NCBI GenBank assembly: GCA_009786445.1
Contig: WQTE01000006.1
Location: 361-52,537 of the forward strand
Length of the DNA: 52,177 nucleotides
DNA from: Oscillospiraceae bacterium
GTDB lineage: Bacteria; Bacillota; Clostridia; Oscillospirales; Oscillospiraceae
Direction of reading: 5' to 3'
A program made the translations under genes and the position numbers. A model generated the notes under the pieces. It was not told the origin of the DNA and searched no databases. It saw only the letters and a list, made by a program, of their open reading frames with translations. Numbering within the stretch: the stretch's first letter is position 1; each line of letters starts with the position of its first letter. Below, one piece after another: positions 25,951 to 33,667 of this stretch.

Positions 25951-26613
25951 TTGGGTAAGTTAATTGTTTTTGAAGGTATTGACGGTAGCGGTAAGTCTAC
26001 TCAGTTTAAATTGATGTGCGAGCGCCTAAAAGCTGAAGGCAGAGATTTTCGCCGTGTTCAATTTCCGCGGTATGACGAGCCTTCATCTGCTCTGATAAAA
26101 ATGTACCTGTCGGGTGACTTTGGCAAAGACCCCGGTGCAGTCAACGCTTATGCTGCTTCGTCTTTTTATGCGGTTGATAGATTTGCTTCGTTTGTGATGG
26201 ATTGGCAGAATTACTATGAAAGTGGCGGTTTGATACTTACTGACCGCTACACTACGAGCAATGCGTTACACCAAGGTGCAAAAATGGCTTTCGGTGAGCG
26301 AAAGAATTTTTTCGAGTGGCTATACGACCACGAATTTGACCGTTTCGGTTTGCCAAGACCTGACATGGTTCTGTTTATGAGTATTGATGCTTCGCTTGCT
26401 GCAAACCGCCTACGCATGAGAGAAACCGAAACCGGCACTGATGCTGATATTCATGAAAATAACTTGGTTTATCTGGCTGCTTGCGCCGAGAGCGGCAATG
26501 AGGCTGCTGCGCAATACGGCTGGTCGGTTGTCGAATGTGCAAGAGATGGACACAGCCGCAGCGAAAATGATATTCACAATGAGGTTTACGATATGTTGAG
26601 CAGGTGCTTGTAG
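25951..26613 (+). CDS. tmk: Thymidylate kinase
   Basis: 220 residues. It phosphorylates dTMP to dTDP. The P-loop is FEGIDGSGKSTQ near the N-terminus, FPRYDEPSS provides the DR/DE-type dTMP-binding Arg, DRYTTSNALHQGAK carries the DRY motif, and the lid region is Arg-rich (RLRMRETE). The TTG start at 25951 is preceded by CGAGGT. The branch resembles the longer clostridial TMPK type. It lies between the XpaC-like gene and mltG in one rightward operon. Confidence 0.9.
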   Translation: MGKLIVFEGIDGSGKSTQFKLMCERLKAEGRDFRRVQFPRYDEPSSALIKMYLSGDFGKDPGAVNAYAASSFYAVDRFASFVMDWQNYYESGGLILTDRYTTSNALHQGAKMAFGERKNFFEWLYDHEFDRFGLPRPDMVLFMSIDASLAANRLRMRETETGTDADIHENNLVYLAACAESGNEAAAQYGWSVVECARDGHSRSENDIHNEVYDMLSRCL

Positions 26614-26631
26614 CATAAAGGAGGGATCTTT

Positions 26632-28032
26632 ATGTCCGGTGAGCGTGATAAAATAAATAGCTTAGAAGATGCACTCAGAGCTGTTGATGAGAGCGGTCTT
26701 GCTCCTCCGCCTATTGAGGATAGGGCTCTTCCGCGCCGCAATAACTCTCGTAGCATCAGTACAAGATCAGTCTCTGATGTCAAAGTTCCCGGAGCAAGGA
26801 AAACTAAGTTTACTTCAGGGCTTTTTGCAAAATCCAAAGCTGACAAAGTTACACGGGAAGAAGAACCTGTTGATGCACCTGTCAGAATAAATGGCGATGA
26901 TGGAGATTTAGATATCGGACCTGATGATTTCAAGGTGAAATTTGATTTTGAGAGCGCTTATCGTGATGTGCCCGAAAACAAGCCTTTGCGCTTACGCAGG
27001 GAGAGAAGGACAGGTTTGGTCGGTGGTCTTTTGCTTGCCACTTTTGTTATTTGTGTAAGTCTTATTCTGGCTTCGATTGCCTGGGTATTTACCATGGATG
27101 TTCTGGGCTTCGGTTCTGTTGATGAGGCTGTCAATGTAACTATTCCGGCTGATTTTTCGATTGAAAATGTTGCTGAAATTCTTTATGAAGCCGGTGTTAT
27201 CCGTCATAGAAATGTTTTTCTCCTCTACGCCGAGTTTTCAGATGCGAAAGATAGAATTGTTCCGGGTTCATTCGTACTTAACAGAAATTTTGACTATCGA
27301 GCTATTGTACAGGGCATGACTCCAAGAGCAGGTGTCAGAGTCGAAACAACTGTCACAATCCCCGAAGGCTTCACGCTTGCTCAGATTTTTGAGTTATTGG
27401 AGAGAGAAGAGGTTACCCCCGCAGCAGATCTCTGGGAGGCTGCGACCAATCATCATTTTGATTTTCATTTTCTGGATAGGGGAACACTTGGCGACAGGCA
27501 TAGACTTGAAGGGTTCTTGTTCCCTGAGACTTATAATTTCTTCAAGGGCTCCACCCCTGTTCAGACAATTTCCCGTATGCTTCGTGAGTTTAACAGGCGT
27601 TTCTCCGAGGAGTATGTTGAGCGCGCCTATGAGCTGGGCTTTACTATCCACGAGATTATCACCATTGCTGCAATGATTGAACGTGAGGCAGGTGATGATG
27701 CCGAGCGTCCGCGCATTGCTGCTGTTATCTACAATCGTCTTGAGAATCCCAACTTCCCGTTTCTCCAGATAGATGCCACCATTTTCTACGCAATTGCTGG
27801 CACCGGTATTCCGTTCTCCACCAGAGTTGACTCACCGTTTAACACTTACACACACGAGGGTCTACCACCGGGGCCCATCGCAAATCCCGGTTTGTCCTCT
27901 ATACGCGCCGCGCTGTTTCCCGCTTCAACGAATGAGTATTTTTACGCACTCAACAACTACGGAACTCATAATTTCTTCACTAATTACAACGACCACCGCA
28001 ATTTTGTAAACAGCCCTGATTTTGGCGGGTAG
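26632..28032 (+). CDS. mltG: Endolytic murein transglycosylase
   Basis: 466 residues. A long cytoplasmic, basic/acidic N-terminus (about 120 residues) precedes one membrane segment (about 128-152), a LysM-like subdomain, and the YceG/MltG catalytic domain with MIEREAG (catalytic Glu), IAAVIYNRL, LQIDATIFYA and NTYTHEGLPPGPIANPG. The enzyme cuts nascent peptidoglycan strands and limits their length. The ATG is preceded by AAAGGAGGG. It is the last gene of the operon; no clear terminator was seen before the tRNA. Confidence 0.94.
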   Translation: MSGERDKINSLEDALRAVDESGLAPPPIEDRALPRRNNSRSISTRSVSDVKVPGARKTKFTSGLFAKSKADKVTREEEPVDAPVRINGDDGDLDIGPDDFKVKFDFESAYRDVPENKPLRLRRERRTGLVGGLLLATFVICVSLILASIAWVFTMDVLGFGSVDEAVNVTIPADFSIENVAEILYEAGVIRHRNVFLLYAEFSDAKDRIVPGSFVLNRNFDYRAIVQGMTPRAGVRVETTVTIPEGFTLAQIFELLEREEVTPAADLWEAATNHHFDFHFLDRGTLGDRHRLEGFLFPETYNFFKGSTPVQTISRMLREFNRRFSEEYVERAYELGFTIHEIITIAAMIEREAGDDAERPRIAAVIYNRLENPNFPFLQIDATIFYAIAGTGIPFSTRVDSPFNTYTHEGLPPGPIANPGLSSIRAALFPASTNEYFYALNNYGTHNFFTNYNDHRNFVNSPDFGG

Positions 28033-28115
28033 TTTTTCCGATAAAATAATTCTTGATATTTTGCCTGAGTTGAGCTACAATGTTTTTTGCTGTAGGTATG
28101 CTACAGTGTCAATAC

Positions 28116-28204
28116 GGAGGGTTAGCGAAGTGGTCATAACGCGGCGGTCTTGAAAACCGTTTGGGTGCAAGCCCACAAGAGTTCGAATCTCTTACCCTCC
28201 GCCA
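28116..28204 (+). tRNA. tRNA-Ser (anticodon TGA)
   Basis: The acceptor arm GGAGGGT pairs with ACCCTCC and is followed by G and an encoded CCA (28202-28204). The anticodon loop CTTGAAA (28149-28155) gives TGA, reading UCA codons. A long variable arm (TTGGGTGCAAGCCCACAA) and the T-loop GTTCGAATC confirm class II tRNA-Ser. Selenocysteine tRNA was excluded because its anticodon is TCA. Confidence 0.95.
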
Positions 28205-28212
28205 CAATTTGT

Positions 28213-28249
28213 CCGAAAACCGTTGCGTTGCAAGGGTTTTCGGCGTTTT
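28213..28249 (+). terminator. tRNA-Ser terminator
   Basis: CCGAAAACC and GGTTTTCGG pair across a loop of about 13 bases, followed by CGTTTTC, nine bases after the tRNA 3' end. Confidence 0.75.
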
Positions 28250-28322
28250 CTGAGTGACTTTTCATCGTGGTTTTGTTCGTTTACCTTTCGGCTTATACAG
28301 ACATAGCACAAAAAAAACAGGG

Positions 28323-28345
28323 TTGTCAATATTGAGTTTTACGGC
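28323..28345 (+). repeat. Direct repeat bordering the small-peptide module, left
   Basis: 23 bases beginning TTGTCAATATTGAGTTTTAC; repeated at 28677-28699 with two mismatches, 354 bases away. Confidence 0.6.
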
Positions 28346-28382
28346 TTTTCACTGGAACATACTCCAATTTTTGAAAAACAGC

Positions 28383-28412
28383 TTGTACAATCACATGCTT
28401 TTGATGTATCAT
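28383..28412 (+). promoter_or_regulatory. Candidate promoter for the small hydrophobic peptide
   Basis: TTGTAC, an 18-base spacer, TATCAT, about 45 bases before the GTG start at 28459. A second -10-like TATACT lies at 28431-28436. Confidence 0.4.
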
Positions 28413-28458
28413 GTTTAGGTTGTCGCACCCTATACTGGCAACGGGAAGGGGTGAGAAT

Positions 28459-28536
28459 GTGCTTCTTGACATCTTAATTGCTGTCATGGTTGGTATAGCA
28501 GTACACTATATCATCAAGCGGTTGGACAGCGATTAA
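28459..28536 (+). CDS. 25-residue hydrophobic peptide, candidate type I toxin
   Basis: GTG start preceded at seven bases by AAGGGG. The peptide is a single membrane segment (LLDILIAVMVGIAVHYIIK) ending in the charged tail KRLDSD. The arrangement (short transmembrane helix, then Tyr-Ile-x-Lys-x-Leu-Asp) resembles a class of very small ORFs I recall from Firmicutes, where Tyr-Ile-Cys-Lys-Trp-Leu-Asp is common; a decayed second copy here (28599-28650) carries exactly that spelling. It is followed by a perfect 12-bp hairpin. I infer a type I toxin or small membrane regulator; no antisense RNA is proven. Confidence 0.55.
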   Translation: MLLDILIAVMVGIAVHYIIKRLDSD

Positions 28537-28556
28537 AGCGACAGTCAGCCCAAAAG

Positions 28557-28586
28557 AAACCCCCGATGGTGACACATCGGGGGTTT
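28557..28586. terminator. Strong hairpin terminator after the small peptide
   Basis: AAACCCCCGATG, a 6-base loop and CATCGGGGGTTT form a perfect 12-bp stem. The T-rich tail is better on the minus strand (GGGTTTCTTTT), so it may also end a leftward (antisense) RNA. Confidence 0.75.
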
Positions 28587-28598
28587 CGCTGTGAGAAA

Positions 28599-28650
28599 AT
28601 GCTTCTTGTTTGTAGCAGTACACTACATTTGCAAGTGGTTAGACTTGTAA
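28599..28650 (+). pseudogene. Decayed second copy of the small hydrophobic peptide
   Basis: It starts ATGCTTCTTG like the intact copy, then lacks about 22 bases. The following bases restore the tail in another frame (Val-Ala-Val-His-Tyr-Ile-Cys-Lys-Trp-Leu-Asp-Leu-stop). The deletion and frame change make it non-functional as the same peptide. Confidence 0.5.
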
Positions 28651-28676
28651 GATGATATTACCATGTCCACCCCGAA

Positions 28677-28699
28677 TTGTCAATATTGAATTTTACAGC
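28677..28699 (+). repeat. Direct repeat bordering the small-peptide module, right
   Basis: TTGTCAATATTGAATTTTAC and three more bases; matches 28323-28345 with two mismatches. Confidence 0.6.
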
Positions 28700-28710
28700 G
28701 AATTTCGTGT

Positions 28711-29595
28711 CTAAAAACTTAGAGCGTATTCTTTTGCTATTCCAAATCTTACTGTTACCAGTGGGTCTACGACTTGGCAAATTTCTAGCTCGCCAATGGC
28801 ACTTAGTAGCATTCCTGCCGTATTATTATCAAGATTCATTTTCTTTGCAACCATGTCACGAATGTTGGCAACTGCTCTTTTTGTAGCACTTTCCAGCGTG
28901 TCATCTGATACAATGGAGTACAAAAAACCATCAGCTTCGAGCAGTGGGTCCGCAATTGTAAAGTTACAAAGCAGCTCAACTTCGACTTCAACGGTTGCGG
29001 GAGCTTCAACTCCTGTACCCATAATTTCTCCGTCTCCCATGCAAGCGTGAGCATCACCCATTGCGAGCAATGCACCCGGACAGAAAACCGGCAGGTAAAG
29101 ATGACTGCCCGGAGCGATTTTTTTACAATCCATATTTCCACCGTGGCTACCCGGAGTTCCGCAAGGTATAGGGTCATCTGCGGGGGCAACTCCAATTACG
29201 CCCAGCATAGGGCGATAAGGCAGGTTGATTCCGTGACCGAAAGCAATATGGCTTTCATATATAGACATAACCTCCAGGCTTGCGCTTGTAGTTTCATCCC
29301 CAAATACGCCAAATCCGGGAATTGCTGCCATGACACCATTTCCTGAAATATCTATGCGCTTAATCATGACCTTGATAGCATCTCCCGGCATTGCTCCTTC
29401 TATGGCTACAGGACCTGTTGCGGGATTTACCCGTTCCCAGTCCAGAGATTCGATGCTTTGACCTGCACTTCTAATTTGCCCGTCAAGAGCATCATTAGTT
29501 TCAAAGATTAAAGTGCTGCCGGATGGAACCGTCAGCATCGGTGGATTTTCTTTGCTCATAGCAAACACGAAATTTTTTGCTGAAATGTTATACAT
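28711..29595 (-). CDS. Acetamidase/formamidase family protein
   Basis: 294 residues, the usual length for the short clostridial FmdA/AmdA form. Seen: IPGFGVFGD, PCGTPGSHGGNMDCK (conserved metal/substrate region), LPVFCPGALLAMGDAHACMGDGE (with the family's GDxHAxxGDGE) and VEAPATVEVEV. Members hydrolyse short amides to carboxylate and ammonia. ATG 29595 is preceded by AAGGAG. It is a single leftward gene, starting 34 bases after the pilT-like gene; it may be cotranscribed with the pilus-like operon, but the functions look unrelated. Confidence 0.9.
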   Translation of the reverse strand: MYNISAKNFVFAMSKENPPMLTVPSGSTLIFETNDALDGQIRSAGQSIESLDWERVNPATGPVAIEGAMPGDAIKVMIKRIDISGNGVMAAIPGFGVFGDETTSASLEVMSIYESHIAFGHGINLPYRPMLGVIGVAPADDPIPCGTPGSHGGNMDCKKIAPGSHLYLPVFCPGALLAMGDAHACMGDGEIMGTGVEAPATVEVEVELLCNFTIADPLLEADGFLYSIVSDDTLESATKRAVANIRDMVAKKMNLDNNTAGMLLSAIGELEICQVVDPLVTVRFGIAKEYALSF

Positions 29596-29629
29596 AAGTC
29601 GGTCTCCTTGTCAAGTTTTACTTAATATG

Positions 29630-30715
29630 CTACATCAATCCCAATGATTTGATTTGTTGTTGCATTTGGTCGTTATTGACCGCATTGGTCATCGCAGTTT
29701 CAGGGGAAATCTCACCCTTCTTCAAAAGCCCCAAAACGTATGCATCTAAAGAAATCATACCCTCTGCTGACGATGTTTGGATTACTGCATTTATCTGGTG
29801 TGTCTTACCCTCGCGTATGATGTTTCTTATGGCGCTGTTGACATTCATAACTTCAAAAGCAGGCACGGATTTTCCATTTATATGCTTAACCAACCGCTGG
29901 GTTACAACCATCTTAAGCGACATGGAAAGTTGAACACGTATCTGCTGTTGCTGTTCAGGCGGGAATATATCAATAATCCGGTCAACCGTATTTGCAGCTC
30001 CGATTGTGTGCAGTGTCGAGATGACAAGATGCCCTGTTTCAGCCGCTGTTATCGCCGTCCTAACCGTCTCATGGTCACGCATCTCTCCAAGTAGAATAAT
30101 ATCGGGAGATTGACGCAGAGCAGCGCGCAGAGCATCCGCATAAGAGTTGGTGTCTGTGTAAATCTCGCGCTGGCTTACGAGACTCTTATTGTCTTTGTGC
30201 AAAAACTCAATGGGGTCTTCCAGAGTGATAATATGCGAGTTTCTGGTTTTGTTTATGGCATCTATGACACATGCAAGGGTAGTGGATTTTCCGCTTCCCG
30301 CAGGACCTGTGACAAGTGCAAGCCCATTATTTTCTTTTGCAATATTCATAACCGCATCGGGTATATTAAGGTCACTATAGTTCGGAATTTCAAACAAAAC
30401 TACACGGATAATGGCAGCCATTGTGCTGCGTTGACGATAGGTGTTGACACGGAATCTCGCCACTCCGGGTATCGTCAAGGGAAAGTCGTCGTCACCAGAT
30501 TCGCTGAATTTTTCCATAGGTCGCTTGGCAAGTTCATACAAACTTGAGATTAGCACATTTGCATAATCCGGCGTGAGGACTTCTCCATTTTGTGCAATAA
30601 GTGTCCCGTCTATTTTGAATGTAACTTTTCGCCCTGCCCCTATGAAGATATCAGATACACGCACCTCAACTGCTCGTTTTAAGTGTCCGAGTACCACTTC
30701 TTTTCCATCGATCAT
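29630..30715 (-). CDS. pilT: PilT-family retraction ATPase
   Basis: 361 residues. An N-terminal PAS-like lobe is followed by the AAA-type secretion ATPase core: Walker A GPAGSGKSTT, Asp box (ITLEDPIEF), Walker B ILLGEMRDHETV, His box (GHLVISTLHT) and the PilT-specific AIRNIIREGKTHQI. PilT powers disassembly of type IV pili. It is the last gene of a leftward operon with an inner-membrane platform protein and pilin-like proteins. The AAAGGA site is rather far (13 bases) from the ATG. No PilB-type assembly ATPase is in the window. Confidence 0.92.
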   Translation of the reverse strand: MIDGKEVVLGHLKRAVEVRVSDIFIGAGRKVTFKIDGTLIAQNGEVLTPDYANVLISSLYELAKRPMEKFSESGDDDFPLTIPGVARFRVNTYRQRSTMAAIIRVVLFEIPNYSDLNIPDAVMNIAKENNGLALVTGPAGSGKSTTLACVIDAINKTRNSHIITLEDPIEFLHKDNKSLVSQREIYTDTNSYADALRAALRQSPDIILLGEMRDHETVRTAITAAETGHLVISTLHTIGAANTVDRIIDIFPPEQQQQIRVQLSMSLKMVVTQRLVKHINGKSVPAFEVMNVNSAIRNIIREGKTHQINAVIQTSSAEGMISLDAYVLGLLKKGEISPETAMTNAVNNDQMQQQIKSLGLM

Positions 30716-30738
30716 AACTAATGACCATTCCTTTCAAA

Positions 30739-31164
30739 CTAGTCTCCTATCCATACATTTAAACCCGGATTATACTCCCAATCATCAATGCTGCTCATGC
30801 GCCAACTGAGAACTCGGAAGGTATCTTCAAAAAATGCCAGATGCACATGAAGTACTTTTATTTCAGAGATATGGCAATAGAAGTAAACAGTTTCAATGCC
30901 TAATTCTTCATTCCACATCGTATTTATTTCCACACCGTGAAGGCTGCTTGGCAGTTTTTCTGCTATCAGGAGATCCGCCAAAACACGTTCTGCAAGTGCA
31001 TCAGCTTCATAGTAGCCGACTACCAGCCTTACTTCGGCATCAACAAGCGCTTTATCATTTGATGCAACCACCAGAGTGATAAGAGAAAACACAGTAAGAC
31101 AAAGCACGGCAAACACAAGTACAATAGATGCACTTCCAACTCCAATTCCACCTTTGTTTACCAT
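30739..31164 (-). CDS. Pilus-operon membrane protein, uncharacterised
   Basis: 141 residues with one N-terminal hydrophobic helix (about 10-33, GSASIVLVFAVLCLTVFSLI) after a Gly-rich start, then a soluble domain rich in Glu, Tyr and Trp. The layout is that of a pilin-like or PilX-like minor component. Gly5-Gly6 before the helix could be a prepilin-type cleavage site, but there is no Glu at +5. The start ATG has AGGTGA upstream. It is the fifth gene of the operon, just before pilT. Function unknown. Confidence 0.7.
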   Translation of the reverse strand: MVNKGGIGVGSASIVLVFAVLCLTVFSLITLVVASNDKALVDAEVRLVVGYYEADALAERVLADLLIAEKLPSSLHGVEINTMWNEELGIETVYFYCHISEIKVLHVHLAFFEDTFRVLSWRMSSIDDWEYNPGLNVWIGD

Positions 31165-31240
31165 TATCTCACCTGCCTAGCATAATGTTTAGCGTATGGG
31201 TGAAGCTTCTCGCTCGCCCGCGGCTAGGTTTGCTCTTGTC

Positions 31241-31720
31241 CTAAGGGCGATTGGGGACAGCCACTCCTAAATTTACCCTTGCCGCTACGGGGAATGCGAT
31301 TAGCGAATCGCCAGCTACCCTTGATACAGAAAGCTCACCCATAACTGCTCTGCGCTGAAAATCTCCGGGTGCAAGAGGTGTTTCACCCTCTATGTTTAGC
31401 ACAAAACCACCGATCTGCTCATACGCAACCGTCTGCCAGTGCCTGTCATAAAACACTCTAAGCACAGGTCTATTGTAGCCATCGACATTTACTGCCCCGC
31501 CCATCAAATCGGCGACAGCCTCAAAATCGCCTCCCGTCGCCTTGAAAATTTCAGCACTGTTCTGCGCCTCTATGAGTGCGCGGGAAGTGTCGCTTGAATC
31601 ATGCGCAAAGAAAAACGCCGATGTAAGAATGCTGATACATGCTACAGCACAAATGGCGAAAACAGCCACAACTATTAGTTGTTCAATCAGAAATAATGTA
31701 GACTTACTGCGAGTGCTCAC
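31241..31720 (-). CDS. Pilin-like protein of the pilus operon
   Basis: 159 residues. The N-terminal helix (FLIEQLIVVAVFAICAVACI) looks like a type IV pilin stalk with Glu at the +5 position, but the residue at -1 is Thr instead of the Gly required by prepilin peptidases, so processing is uncertain. The GTG start overlaps the previous stop (GTGA), with GAGAGGAG nine bases upstream. The last codons and stop overlap a degenerate GTAGGGG-type repeat (31238-31262), which may have supplied the C-terminus (VAVPNRP). Confidence 0.7.
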   Translation of the reverse strand: MSTRSKSTLFLIEQLIVVAVFAICAVACISILTSAFFFAHDSSDTSRALIEAQNSAEIFKATGGDFEAVADLMGGAVNVDGYNRPVLRVFYDRHWQTVAYEQIGGFVLNIEGETPLAPGDFQRRAVMGELSVSRVAGDSLIAFPVAARVNLGVAVPNRP

Positions 31721-32202
31721 TGCACAACACTCCTCTCCGAGCCCGAACGGGGTGATAGCAACAAACTCAAATTTTCTGTGGAGACCATTATAAGCCCGTG
31801 TTCGGTTTCTTCAAACCGTATATAGTCAATAGGCGTGACTCTCATTGCGACCGTAGGCGGCAAATCAAGTGTGGCATCTGCAAACAATTCATTGAGCCAG
31901 CCGTCCCTTTTAAAAATAACAGTTCTAAACTGCCTTTCTCCAATCGTCTCATAGATAAAAAGCGCAGAACTCCCGCCAAACTCACCGACAGAAATGCTTT
32001 CGTAATTGTCTGATGTCCTTGTTTTTGTGCGGATATATGAAAAAGCTGTGCGTTCGTCCTCTCCTGTTCGGGAAATGTCATGGATGTTTCTATAAATACC
32101 CGCACCGAGCATTAATACCATAAGTATGGAAAATGCAAAAATAGAAAAAACAATAAGCACAAATATTGTATCTATACTACGCCCCTTTTTTATTCTTATC
32201 AT
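31717..32202 (-). CDS. DUF4860-like pilus-operon protein
   Basis: 161 residues. A short basic start (KKGRSID) and a hydrophobic helix (TIFVLIVFSIFAFSILMVLML) are followed by a soluble domain containing RTAFSYIRTKTR, which fits the clostridial DUF4860 family found in pilus-like operons. It starts in a 4-base ATGA overlap with the gene before it and ends in a 4-base overlap with the next, so translation is tightly coupled. Exact role unknown; probably a minor pilin-like subunit. Confidence 0.72.
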   Translation of the reverse strand: MIRIKKGRSIDTIFVLIVFSIFAFSILMVLMLGAGIYRNIHDISRTGEDERTAFSYIRTKTRTSDNYESISVGEFGGSSALFIYETIGERQFRTVIFKRDGWLNELFADATLDLPPTVAMRVTPIDYIRFEETEHGLIMVSTENLSLLLSPRSGSERSVVQ

Positions 32203-32534
32203 CGTGCAATCACCGTTATTTCAGGCAGTACATTGGGAGCAATAACCCTATAGTGTACAATAAACCTTGTTTCGTCGATATGTATCCCGAAATGTTCCCG
32301 GATATACTCAATACTCGCAGGGTATCTGCCTTCTATTGCATAAGCTATAACAACAGCGCGGCGGATGCTGTCCTCTAAAGTGCGAAGCCCTTCCGCTCTT
32401 CCTGCATATTCGGCGTTATTCAGTCCAAAGATAATCATGGAGATTATAACGACCGTAAAAAGCGCAGGAAGTATTGCCGACTTAAAGAAATCAAGTGGGC
32501 GTTTTCTATAAATACTTTTACGCATAGGCATCAC
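32199..32534 (-). CDS. Small pilus-operon membrane protein
   Basis: About 110 residues. A basic N-terminus and one hydrophobic helix (about 18-38) lead into a region like the first helix of a minor pilin (LRTLEDSIRRAVVIAYAIEGRYPAS), where EGxYP is typical of pseudopilin-type subunits. The start is GTG 32534 or the adjacent ATG 32531; both overlap the T2SF gene stop. It has no recognised name. Confidence 0.7.
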   Translation of the reverse strand: MMPMRKSIYRKRPLDFFKSAILPALFTVVIISMIIFGLNNAEYAGRAEGLRTLEDSIRRAVVIAYAIEGRYPASIEYIREHFGIHIDETRFIVHYRVIAPNVLPEITVIAR

Positions 32535-33577
32535 CCAATCGCCGTCATGATTCCCATTAGCGGGAGCATGACCGACAGGAGAATTGCACCTACCACAACT
32601 GAGGACAGTATGACAAGGGTGGGCTCGACACCTGCAACTATACGGTCAATGCTGTCCCTCACACTTATATCGTTTCTGCGGGAAATTTCTGCCATAGCCA
32701 TATCTGCCCTGCCGCTGATACTCCCGATAGATAACATTTTGGCATCCTGAGCAGATAAAATGCCCGCGGCACTCAAGGACTCTGAGAGCGTATTTCCTGA
32801 TTTAAGGAGTTCGGCACACGTCTTGTGCTTCTCATCAACAACTCTTGAGCCGCCGCTGACCTTTGCTGCAATATCAATAGAGTCTGCGGTATCCATACCA
32901 CTGGCCATAGCAAGAGTAAGTGCATACACAAACCGTGATGATGCTATGCGGCCAAAAATTCCCTTACTGCCCCACCTGTCAGAGAAAGCACGGGCAATGC
33001 CCTTGCGGACAGGCGCCACAAGCCACATAACCAGTAGTAGGGCAAAAATAATGGCAAAAACTACTGCTATTCCGGCAGCGGCATTGCTAAGCCATCCGCC
33101 AAACTGCATAAGTCGATCTGCAAGCGGGTCCATTTGAGCACCGAGACGTGCGTATATGTCATTGAAAATAGGGAGAACCTGCACTATCAATATAACCACA
33201 ACAACAATCATGAGCAAAAGCAAAATTGCCGGGTAGAGTACAGAGTTTTTTATAGCGAGAGCCAGTCTCGTTTGACGTTCATAGTGCTCAGAAAGTGCGC
33301 TGAGTGTCTGCGTGAGCCGCCCGGTCTTCTCGCCAACCTCAATCATGTGGATCATGTAATCCGGGAAAACCCCTGTTTTCTCAAGCGCTACAGAAAAAGG
33401 GTCTCCAAGTATAAGCGTGTCATACAGGCTGCGTGTTATTTCCTTTGACTCGCTTCCGGTCTTGTCGTCCTGTAAAACCTGTATGCTATCACTGACAGTG
33501 AGCCCTGCATCAAGGAGCATCGCAAGCTCTGCGCAGAACAAAGACAAATACGTATTGTTAAGTGTTTTCTGCTTCAC
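32531..33577 (-). CDS. Type II secretion/type IV pilus inner-membrane platform protein (PilC/GspF-like)
   Basis: 348 residues with two T2SF domains: FCAELAMLLDAGLTVSDSIQVL and VGEKTGRLTQTLSALSEHYE in the first, ALTLAMASGMDTADSI and SIGSISGRADMAMAEIS in the second. Membrane helices lie near 120-140, 165-190 and 320-345. This protein forms the membrane base on which the pilus ATPase works. It has a GTG start at 33577 after GGGG. It is the first gene of the six-gene leftward operon ending with pilT. Confidence 0.9.
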   Translation of the reverse strand: MKQKTLNNTYLSLFCAELAMLLDAGLTVSDSIQVLQDDKTGSESKEITRSLYDTLILGDPFSVALEKTGVFPDYMIHMIEVGEKTGRLTQTLSALSEHYERQTRLALAIKNSVLYPAILLLLMIVVVVILIVQVLPIFNDIYARLGAQMDPLADRLMQFGGWLSNAAAGIAVVFAIIFALLLVMWLVAPVRKGIARAFSDRWGSKGIFGRIASSRFVYALTLAMASGMDTADSIDIAAKVSGGSRVVDEKHKTCAELLKSGNTLSESLSAAGILSAQDAKMLSIGSISGRADMAMAEISRRNDISVRDSIDRIVAGVEPTLVILSSVVVGAILLSVMLPLMGIMTAIG

Positions 33578-33667
33578 GGTAGAACCCCATTCCCAATGTT
33601 AAAAGATATTATAGAAGCAAGCGGTAATGCTTGCAAGTGTTTTTTTGTTAGCACTTACCTAACTTAC

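Noticed and set aside
28116-28204. Selenocysteine tRNA
   Set aside because: A long variable arm is present, but the anticodon is TGA (serine), not TCA, and the acceptor stem has 7 pairs.
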